25,555 nt of DNA. It comes from Ruminococcus sp. (lineage in GTDB: Bacteria > Bacillota > Clostridia > Oscillospirales > Acutalibacteraceae). Location of the stretch: positions 1-25,555 of the forward strand of contig SFGA01000026.1 in NCBI GenBank assembly GCA_004556705.1, in the 5' to 3' direction. A model generated the notes under the pieces. The model did not search any database, was not told the origin of the DNA, and saw only the letters and a program-made list of their open reading frames with translations. Position 1 is the first letter of the stretch. The number at the start of each line of letters is the position of its first letter. Positions 20,414-25,555 of the stretch are shown here, one piece after another. The translations under genes and the position numbers were made by a program.

Positions 20414-20950
20414 ATAGTCTTTTTTGTTTTTTAATTTCTCTTTGATGTACCTGAAGGTTTCGTCCTCGCCCTTCTCCTTGAGCATTACAAGCAGCTTTTC
20501 AAGCATATCCGAGGTCTCCTGATGAATTACTCTCGCATCTCTGCCACGCCGAAAATACTCAATCGGATGGGAGTCGGTATATTTGTCGCCCTGATAAATC
20601 TTGCTTGCCGCAACTCTGTCGCAAAACATCTCTATAACATAATTAAGCGGCATTTTAACGGGTGCGTACTTGCGAATTTTCGGATTATAGTCATTCCAAT
20701 ATTCAAAATGGTGCTTATTTCTGCCCTTGTGATGAAGCCAAGCCTTTGAATACCCTCTGTCAAGGCGTTCAAGCTCGTTGGGACTGCGTGTTCCGTCATA
20801 ATATTTCACGCCGTTAAAAAATTCCGTCGGCGAATATTTTGATAGGTCATGCCTGAGTCCCTGCCATCCTATGCCTGCCTTAAAGCAATGCTTTATGACC
20901 TTATGCCGATGCTTTGTAATTGTCCTAAAATGTCCTATAACGTTCGCCAT
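20411..20950 (-). CDS. DUF5662 family protein
   Basis: A 179-residue soluble protein that I match by memory to DUF5662, a Firmicute family of unknown function. Conserved-looking features are His/Asp clusters: HRHKVIKHCFKAG, then GLRHDLSKYSPTEF (an HD-like pair), GTRSPNELER, and HHKGRNKHHFEYW around residue 75. Their density suggests metal binding, possibly a phosphohydrolase-like fold; this is inference. The C-terminus is a Lys-rich helix. It starts 3 bases after trmO, with AGAGG ahead of the ATG, so the two are one operon. Its stop codon lies in the operator-like repeat of the downstream rubrerythrin. Confidence 0.75.
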   Translation of the reverse strand: MANVIGHFRTITKHRHKVIKHCFKAGIGWQGLRHDLSKYSPTEFFNGVKYYDGTRSPNELERLDRGYSKAWLHHKGRNKHHFEYWNDYNPKIRKYAPVKMPLNYVIEMFCDRVAASKIYQGDKYTDSHPIEYFRRGRDARVIHQETSDMLEKLLVMLKEKGEDETFRYIKEKLKNKKDY

Positions 20951-20953
20951 TGC

Positions 20954-21631
20954 CTATACCTCTTTGATTTGTGTTACCGACAGACCGTTGTTTTCATACT
21001 TAAATCTGATATTGAAGCCTGCAAAAGTCACGCCGTACTCTTTTCCCTCTTCGTCATTATAAGCAGGGCGTGGGTCGTTTGACAAAAGTTCTAAAAGAGC
21101 CTGCCTTTTATTTTCGGGAATTATCGAAAGCAATTTTTCATCACAGTTGACGCTGATTTTATACTTTTTAGTCTGCGCCGTATAGCCCTCGCTCGCCGTG
21201 GGAATACAATCCGCAATCGGTATGTACGGCTTAATATCATATATCGGTGTGCCGTCTGTCATATCGACTCCTGAAACTGTGATAATCGGTGCATTTTCGC
21301 CGCCCGTCTCAATTTTTTCTATCTTAACGCAGGAAAGTCCGAGCCTGTTCGGTCTAAACGGAGAACGTGAGGCAAATACTCCTACTCTCCTGTTGCCGCC
21401 AAGCCTCGGAGGGCGTACCGTTGGACTGAATTTCGAGTCGGAGCACTGTGAGAATTCCCAAATGAGCCAAATGTGAGAAAATCCGTCAAGCTCTTTGACT
21501 GCTTGGACATTTTTGTATTCGGGCTCAAAAACAATTTTTCCCGTGAGCGACGGAGCAAGACCTGCTTGCCGTGGAACGCCGAATTTTTCTGAAAAATCGG
21601 TATGTATTCTCGCAATCGGTTTTATCTCCAC
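20954..21631 (-). CDS. trmO: tRNA (N6-threonylcarbamoyladenosine-37-N6)-methyltransferase TrmO
   Basis: A 225-residue member of the TsaA/TrmO family, which methylates t6A37 in tRNA using SAM. The beta-barrel domain shows IKPIARIHTDFSEKFGVPRQ, then LDGFSHIWLIWEF, RPPRLGGNRRVGVFASRSPF, and RPNRLGLS, the family's strongest motif. A C-terminal domain follows with NDPRPAYND and the YGVTFAGFNIRF strand. Two GTG codons compete as start. The one at 21631 is 9 bases from GAGG and gives MEIKPIARIH as in relatives, whereas that at 21637 lies too close to it. It leads a two-gene operon with the DUF5662 gene. Confidence 0.92.
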   Translation of the reverse strand: MEIKPIARIHTDFSEKFGVPRQAGLAPSLTGKIVFEPEYKNVQAVKELDGFSHIWLIWEFSQCSDSKFSPTVRPPRLGGNRRVGVFASRSPFRPNRLGLSCVKIEKIETGGENAPIITVSGVDMTDGTPIYDIKPYIPIADCIPTASEGYTAQTKKYKISVNCDEKLLSIIPENKRQALLELLSNDPRPAYNDEEGKEYGVTFAGFNIRFKYENNGLSVTQIKEV

Positions 21632-21651
21632 TCTCACTCACCTCAAAGATT

Positions 21652-21680
21652 ATTTTAATACATTTATTAAATTTTATCAA
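21652..21680 (-). promoter_or_regulatory. Promoter of trmO
   Basis: TTGATA (21675-21680) and TAAAAT (21652-21657) are 17 bases apart on the minus strand. The -35 box overlaps the stop of the preceding metal-binding gene. Confidence 0.75.
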
Positions 21681-21934
21681 TGCTCCGAACGGCGAAATAA
21701 TGATTTTTTCTCATAGGGCTCGCTGCTGTAAGCCTCAACCTCATAGCCTGTTTGAGCTATTGCCCTCTCAAGTCTGTCCTTATCAAGAGCGTTTTCGGAT
21801 ATTATTTCAGCCGTTCCCGTTTTGTGAGAAGCCTTTACCTTTTTTACGTCAAATTCGCTTCTTATCACATTGTTGATATGGCTCTCGCACATTGAGCAAG
21901 CCATACCGTTTATTTTCAAAACTGTTTTAACCAT
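21677..21934 (-). CDS. Heavy-metal-associated (HMA) domain protein
   Basis: An 85-residue protein with one HMA/CopZ-type ferredoxin-like domain. KINGMACSMCESHINNVI (residues about 8-25) holds the metal site MxCxxC, followed by the second helix ALDKDRLERAIAQTGYEV. A basic tail (EKKSLFRRSEH) extends beyond the usual 68-70 residues. Soluble members carry Cu(I) or other soft metals. It lies downstream of the iron-uptake genes but is separated from them by a strong terminator, so any co-expression depends on readthrough. The start is the ATG at 21934, with GGGAG 8 bases upstream, rather than the longer frame to 21952. Confidence 0.88.
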   Translation of the reverse strand: MVKTVLKINGMACSMCESHINNVIRSEFDVKKVKASHKTGTAEIISENALDKDRLERAIAQTGYEVEAYSSEPYEKKSLFRRSEH

Positions 21935-21950
21935 TATATTTTCTCCCTTC

Positions 21951-21981
21951 AAGCAAAAGGGGCGGCTCTTTCGGCCGCCCC
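21951..21981 (-). terminator. Terminator of the feo operon
   Basis: A GC-only stem (GGGGCGGC / GCCGCCCC, 8 bp) with a 7-base loop is followed on the minus strand by TTTTGCTT. It lies just after the Cys-rich membrane peptide gene. Confidence 0.85.
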
Positions 21982-21987
21982 CTCTGA

Positions 21988-22170
21988 TTATTTTTTCTCA
22001 TCTGGCTGATGACATTTTCCTGCCATGGCACAATGAGCACAATTACCTCCGCAGGATGATTTCCCCGCTTTTTTGTCCTTCCTCATTGCAATAATAATGG
22101 CAGTAACTATTGCAACGAGAACAAGTGTAATTATTATCGTCGCCAAATTTTCCGAAATCCAAGCAAGCAT
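21988..22170 (-). CDS. FeoB-associated Cys-rich membrane protein
   Basis: A 60-residue protein with one N-terminal transmembrane helix (about residues 7-29, ATIIITLVLVAIVTAIIIAM) and a short cytoplasmic tail containing SCGGNCAHCAMAGKCHQ. Four Cys and two His are packed in that tail. This is the pfam12669-type small protein typically encoded right after feoB in Firmicutes. It is presumed to assist Fe(II) transport, perhaps like FeoC or as a metal relay; the function is not established. It starts 29 bases after the feoB stop with AAGGA upstream. Confidence 0.9.
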   Translation of the reverse strand: MLAWISENLATIIITLVLVAIVTAIIIAMRKDKKAGKSSCGGNCAHCAMAGKCHQPDEKK

Positions 22171-22199
22171 TCATATCATCCTTTCGTAGATTTAATTTG

Positions 22200-24716
22200 T
22201 TATTTTACAGCTCTTTCTGAAAGCGTCGTAGCTTCTTTGTAAGGGCGGACAAGGAGATAAATCATACCGATAAGAATTATCGCCGCCGCAATTACACCGA
22301 ATACATTTGCGTTGCCCGTAAAGAGTGAGCCGAACTGATTTATCATAAGCGCAATAATATATGCAAATCCGCACTGATAAGCGATAGAAAACCAAGTCCA
22401 TTTTGCGTTGTTCATTTCACGCTTGATAGCACCGATTGCCGCAAAGCAAGGAGCGCAGAGTAGATTGAATACAAGGAATGACATACCCGTTATCTTTGTG
22501 AAGTGAGAAGCGAGTGCCTGCCATACCGACATATCTCCGCCGCCGTAAAGGATACCCATTGTTCCGACAATGTTTTCCTTTGCGACAAGTCCCGTGATCG
22601 ATGCAACCGCAGCCTGCCAGTTGCCCCAGCCGAGAGGTGCGAATATCCAAGCAATAGCTCCGCCGATTTTAGCAAGAATCGAACAGTCGATTTCGCTCTC
22701 CTCAAGCATACGCAACGAGCCGTCAACAAAGCCGAAGTAGGTTGTAAACCAAACGACGATTGTCGAAAGAAGAATTATTGTGCCTGCCTTTTTGATGAAC
22801 GACCAGCCACGCTCCCACATTGAACGCAAGAGGTTAGGAATTGTCGGAAGATGGTATGCGGGAAGCTCCATAACGAACGGAGCAGGATCGCCCGAGAACA
22901 TCTTTGTCTTTTTAAGGATAATACCCGAGCAGATGATTGCCGCCATACCGATAAAGTATGCGCCTGTCGAAACCGCAGCCGAGCCGTGGAAAAGTGCGCC
23001 TGCTATCATTGCGATAAACGGTACCTTAGCACCGCAGGGGATAAACGTCGTTGTCATAATCGTCATACGGCGATCTCTTTCGTTTTCAATCGTACGGGAA
23101 GCCATAATTCCGGGAACGCCGCAGCCTGTGCCTACAAGCATGGGAATAAACGATTTACCCGAAAGTCCGAATTTTCTGAATATACGGTCAAGGACAAATG
23201 CAATTCTTGCCATATAACCGCAGGACTCAAGGAATGCAAGCAAGAGGAACAGCACAAGCATCTGAGGAACGAAGCCGAGGACTGCACCCACACCGGCTAC
23301 GATACCGTCAAGAATAAGGCCCGAAAGCCAATATGCTGCGCCGACCTTTTCAAGTCCGTTGCCTATAAGCACCGGAATACCGGGTACCCATACGCCGTAA
23401 TCGGCAGGATCGGGCTCGTCAAATGCAGCCTCATTGTTTTTAATATAATCAACCGCATCAACAAAGGTCATACCTACGGTTGTTTCCTGCTCCTCCTTGC
23501 TGAGCGTTGCAGGGATCGTATCATAATAAGCGGTATATTCAACCTCTTCGAGGGTTTCCTCGTCCTCGACAGTAACGTTAGCCGACTTTTTAGCGTCTCC
23601 CGAAGCTACAACCGACTCAGCTTTAGCAATAACGTCATCTTTGTTGAAGTCATCCGCCTCGGTGTCAAATTCAACACCGTAAGCCTCCAGAGCTTGCATA
23701 GCCGAGGTATGCTCATCCGCCACCTCGTTATAAGCCTTTGTGCCTATTGAGAAAAGGTGGAAGCCGTCTCCGAAAAGTCCGTCGTTTGCCCAATCCGTTG
23801 CCGCCGCACCGACGGTAACCATTGAAATATAATATACCAAGAACATTATAACCGCAAATATCGGAAGTCCGAGCCAACGGTTAGTGACGATTTTATCGAT
23901 TTTATCGGAGGTCGAGAGCTTTCCTGCGCCGTGCTTTTTATAACAAGACTTGATAATTGACGCTATGTAAACATATCTTTCGTTTGTGATAATCGACTCT
24001 GCGTCGTCGTCAAGCTCATCCTCTGCCGCCTTAATATCGGCTTCGATATGGTTGTACAAAGATTTTTCGATGTTTATACGTTCAAGCACCTTTTCGTCTC
24101 TCTCAAAGATTTTGATTGCATACCAACGCTGTTGCTCCTCGGGAAGCGAGTGCAGGCAAGCCTCCTTGATATGCGCAAGAGCGTGCTCAACCGCACCCGA
24201 AAAAGTGTGCTGAGGAACGGTTTTTGTGTTCCTTGCGGCGTCGATTGCAGCCTCTGCCGCTTCCATTGTACCGCTGCCTTTAAGAGCTGAAATTTCAACC
24301 ACCTTACAGCCAAGCTCCTTTGAAAGCTGCTGAATGTTGATTTTGTCGCCGTTTTTCTTGACAACGTCCATCATATTGATAGCAACAACAACAGGAATTC
24401 CGAGCTCGGTAAGCTGAGTTGTAAGATAGAGGTTTCTTTCAAGGTTCGTGCCGTCAACAATGTTAAGTATTGCGTCGGGACGTTCTCCGATAAGATAATT
24501 TCTTGCGACAACCTCTTCAAGAGTGTACGGTGAAAGCGAATAGATACCGGGTAAGTCGGTAATTACAACGCCGTCATGCTTTTTCAGCTTGCCTTCCTTT
24601 TTTTCAACGGTAACACCGGGCCAGTTTCCGACAAATTGGTTTGAACCGGTCAATGCGTTAAACAGCGTGGTTTTACCGCTGTTCGGGTTACCTGCAAGAG
24701 CAATTCTCAAGTCCAT
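22200..24716 (-). CDS. feoB: Ferrous iron transporter FeoB with an extended extracytoplasmic loop
   Basis: An 838-residue FeoB, the membrane Fe(II) importer. The N-terminal G domain has G1 GNPNSGKT (9-16), G3 DLPG (54-57), G4 NMMD (114-117) and G5 SALKG (143-147). The GDI helical domain runs to about 275. Transmembrane segments begin at about 283. Both gate motifs are intact: GTGCGVPGIMASRT (529-542) and FIPCGAKVPFI (558-568). Between the first and second membrane segments lies an unusually long hydrophilic stretch (about 325-445), acidic and Lys/Glu-rich, where most FeoB proteins have a short loop. This explains the length above the usual 650-770. AGAGG precedes the ATG, and an operator-like repeat lies 26 bases upstream. 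Confidence 0.97.
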   Translation of the reverse strand: MDLRIALAGNPNSGKTTLFNALTGSNQFVGNWPGVTVEKKEGKLKKHDGVVITDLPGIYSLSPYTLEEVVARNYLIGERPDAILNIVDGTNLERNLYLTTQLTELGIPVVVAINMMDVVKKNGDKINIQQLSKELGCKVVEISALKGSGTMEAAEAAIDAARNTKTVPQHTFSGAVEHALAHIKEACLHSLPEEQQRWYAIKIFERDEKVLERINIEKSLYNHIEADIKAAEDELDDDAESIITNERYVYIASIIKSCYKKHGAGKLSTSDKIDKIVTNRWLGLPIFAVIMFLVYYISMVTVGAAATDWANDGLFGDGFHLFSIGTKAYNEVADEHTSAMQALEAYGVEFDTEADDFNKDDVIAKAESVVASGDAKKSANVTVEDEETLEEVEYTAYYDTIPATLSKEEQETTVGMTFVDAVDYIKNNEAAFDEPDPADYGVWVPGIPVLIGNGLEKVGAAYWLSGLILDGIVAGVGAVLGFVPQMLVLFLLLAFLESCGYMARIAFVLDRIFRKFGLSGKSFIPMLVGTGCGVPGIMASRTIENERDRRMTIMTTTFIPCGAKVPFIAMIAGALFHGSAAVSTGAYFIGMAAIICSGIILKKTKMFSGDPAPFVMELPAYHLPTIPNLLRSMWERGWSFIKKAGTIILLSTIVVWFTTYFGFVDGSLRMLEESEIDCSILAKIGGAIAWIFAPLGWGNWQAAVASITGLVAKENIVGTMGILYGGGDMSVWQALASHFTKITGMSFLVFNLLCAPCFAAIGAIKREMNNAKWTWFSIAYQCGFAYIIALMINQFGSLFTGNANVFGVIAAAIILIGMIYLLVRPYKEATTLSERAVK

Positions 24717-24741
24717 ATTTTTCCTCTTTTTCTAAAGTTTT

Positions 24742-24759
24742 GGTTAGCGATTGCTAACT
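24742..24759 (-). promoter_or_regulatory. Operator-like inverted repeat ahead of feoB
   Basis: On the minus strand AGTTAGCAATCGCTAACC contains the dyad GTTAGC-N4-GCTAAC. It lies in the 67-base gap between feoA and feoB and matches the site at the operon promoter at 15 of 18 bases. The half-site resembles DtxR/IdeR-type boxes, but the regulator is not in the window. No convincing internal promoter is seen next to it. Confidence 0.65.
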
Positions 24760-24783
24760 CTTGATAAAAAAATAAGCGAAGCG

Positions 24784-25008
24784 TTATGCCTCAATTTCAA
24801 TCATTTCCGCATCAGCCTTACGCAATGAAAGCTCATAGCCTCTGACGGTAACTTCGATTGGATCTCCAAGCGGTGCGACCTTGCGAACATAGACCTCAAC
24901 GCCCTTTGTGAGCCCCATATCCATAATTCTGCGCTTTACGGCACCCTCGCCGTGCAGCTTCTTAACCTTAACGGTTGAGCCGACCTTTACGTCCTTTAAT
25001 GTATCCAT
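24784..25008 (-). CDS. feoA: FeoA family protein (proximal to feoB)
   Basis: A 74-residue SH3-like FeoA, a small cytoplasmic partner of FeoB. The KVGSTVKVKKLHGEGAVKRR strand-turn, IMDMGLTKGVEVYVRK and the GYELSLRKADAEMIEI end are all typical. AAGGAGG precedes the ATG, 24 bases after the stop of the distal feoA. The two FeoA proteins differ considerably, so they are likely distinct subunits and not a recent duplication. Confidence 0.95.
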   Translation of the reverse strand: MDTLKDVKVGSTVKVKKLHGEGAVKRRIMDMGLTKGVEVYVRKVAPLGDPIEVTVRGYELSLRKADAEMIEIEA

Positions 25009-25032
25009 CTTAACAGCCTCCTTAAATAACTT

Positions 25033-25245
25033 TTATATCATTATTTTCTGCGCCATTTCCTCGCTTATCGCAACCCTTGCCTCCTTGACGTTGACAATGA
25101 CGTTACCGCCGAGCGTTGTAATAACCGTAACAGCGCCGCCGACTACAAAACCGAGATTTTCAAGGTGCTTTTTAACCTCAGGCTTTCCGCCGATTTTTTT
25201 TATAATGTTTTCCTCGCCTGCCGTGGCGAATGATAAAGGCATCAT
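25033..25245 (-). CDS. feoA: FeoA family protein (promoter-proximal)
   Basis: A 70-residue FeoA-like protein: MPLSFATAGEENIIKKIGG, then KKHLENLGFVVGGAVTVI and VNVKEARVAISEEMAQKI, which is the FeoA SH3 pattern with the terminal helix. It is the first gene of the iron-uptake operon. Two consecutive ATG codons (25245, 25242) are available. GAGGGG lies 6 bases before the first, so 25245 is preferred; the ATG at 25263 would place that ribosome site inside the coding region. An operator-like repeat covers the presumed transcription start. Confidence 0.92.
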   Translation of the reverse strand: MMPLSFATAGEENIIKKIGGKPEVKKHLENLGFVVGGAVTVITTLGGNVIVNVKEARVAISEEMAQKIMI

Positions 25246-25286
25246 AATTAACCCCTCATTCATGCCGTGTAAACGGTAATTTTATC

Positions 25287-25304
25287 GGTTAGCACCTGCT
25301 AACT
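25287..25304 (-). promoter_or_regulatory. Operator-like inverted repeat at the feo transcription start
   Basis: On the minus strand AGTTAGCAGGTGCTAACC, with dyad GTTAGC-N4-GCTAAC (and one extra A-T pair flanking the centre). It sits from about +1 to +17 of the predicted transcript, a classic repressor position, and is shared with the feoB-proximal copy. Confidence 0.72.
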
Positions 25305-25310
25305 AAATAT

Positions 25311-25338
25311 ATAATACACCAAAATTTGAAATTGTCAA
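25311..25338 (-). promoter_or_regulatory. Promoter of the feo operon
   Basis: TTGACA (25333-25338) and TATTAT (25311-25316) are 16 bases apart on the minus strand. The start site would be near 25304, at the edge of the operator. The 310-base stretch 25246-25555 holds this promoter, the operator, and two hairpins near the right edge. I see no gene in 25339-25555. Confidence 0.82.
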
Positions 25339-25414
25339 CAAAATTTTTTCATTTCGTTACTATAAACAAAATCATTTTCTGCGGCATTTTCCGCTTTGTA
25401 AAAATTTCCGAGCA

Positions 25415-25447
25415 TAAAAAAGGCGGACATTCAGCTTGGCTGAATGT
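25415..25447 (-). terminator. Terminator of a minus-strand gene beyond the right edge
   Basis: ACATTCAGC pairs with GCTGAATGT (9 bp, 3-base loop), followed on the minus strand by CCGCCTTTTTTATG. It should end a transcript entering from the right. Confidence 0.78.
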
Positions 25448-25498
25448 TCATAAGGAAGTTTTGCTTCAAAACAACATCTTTTTGCGCAATAATTCGTT

Positions 25499-25545
25499 AA
25501 ACCCCGCAGATATGCGTTAGCATTATCTGCGGGGTTTGCCTTTTC
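25499..25545 (+). terminator. Long hairpin near the right edge
   Basis: A 14-bp perfect stem (AAACCCCGCAGATA / TATCTGCGGGGTTT) with an 11-base loop. GCCTTTTCTT follows on the plus strand, where it may be a terminator. It could instead be part of the 3' region of the gene to the right. Confidence 0.55.
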
Positions 25546-25555
25546 TTGCATCAAA

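Noticed and set aside
22851..23750. A 299-codon plus-strand frame opposite feoB
   Set aside because: It lies entirely antisense to the strongly supported feoB, has no ribosome site and is Cys/Arg/His-rich in the way antisense frames are.
25372..25554. A 60-codon minus-strand frame at the right edge
   Set aside because: It spans two hairpins including a terminator and has no ribosome site; composition is not protein-like.
1..25555. CRISPR array, tRNA genes, insertion sequences or prophage genes
   Set aside because: No regularly spaced repeats, cloverleaf sequences, transposase motifs or phage genes were found by reading both strands.

Overview
The window looks like chromosome from a strictly anaerobic Gram-positive of the class Clostridia, probably an Oscillospiraceae/Ruminococcaceae-type gut bacterium. 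Support: moderate AT content, strong AGGAGG-type ribosome sites, near-consensus sigma-A promoters with 16-17 nt spacers, a glmS ribozyme, two rubrerythrins, and a FeoA/FeoA/FeoB set with a FeoB-associated Cys-rich membrane peptide. This placement is inference from gene content. I see no tRNA, rRNA, insertion sequence, prophage or CRISPR array.

Layout. 1-1310 (minus): the rpsF-ssb-rpsR operon with its promoter and terminator. 1360-2791 (minus): tspO and birA. 2801-9600 (minus): a compact aromatic amino-acid operon aroF-tyrA-aroB-aroA-aroC-pheA. It is preceded by an uncharted 240-base leader holding a perfectly spaced promoter, a 32-residue Phe/Tyr-rich leader peptide, an antiterminator pairing and an intrinsic terminator. 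This is a complete ribosome-mediated attenuator and is the main discovery here. 9651-10507 (minus): a YebC/PmpR regulator with a TTG start. 10519-12835 (plus): trmN6-rsmI, then a small membrane-anchored protein whose reading frame is cut by one in-frame TAG. 12905-15679: rubrerythrin, an Xre regulator divergent from a histidine phosphatase with twin operator-like sites between them, and a polytopic membrane protein. 15738-17865 (plus): consensus promoter, glmS ribozyme, glmS. 17875-19499 (minus): a membrane-anchored Xre regulator and mltG. 19503-20413 (minus): a probable unannotated 46-residue zinc-ribbon gene and a second rubrerythrin. 20411-21680 (minus): trmO and a DUF5662 gene. 21677-25338 (minus): iron uptake, with feoA, feoA, feoB, a Cys-rich membrane peptide and, beyond a terminator, a heavy-metal-associated domain protein.

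How it works together. The aro operon encodes first-step DAHP synthase, three further common-pathway enzymes (AroB, AroA, AroC) and both branch enzymes to Phe (PheA) and Tyr (TyrA). A leader peptide dense in Phe and Tyr codons is therefore the expected sensor. The Fe(II) importer is flanked by two copies of an 18-base inverted-repeat operator, one at the feoA transcription start and one just ahead of feoB, suggesting one iron-responsive repressor acting twice. GlmS is controlled by its own product through the ribozyme. The rubrerythrins detoxify peroxide in an anaerobe that imports ferrous iron.

Where the longest open reading and the ribosome site disagreed I moved starts inward (rpsF, aroC, yebC, the 14861-15679 membrane protein, glmS, the 17875 regulator, mltG, rubrerythrin 2, trmO, the metal-binding protein, the distal feoA). 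All functional names come from motif and family recognition by eye; no database search was run.
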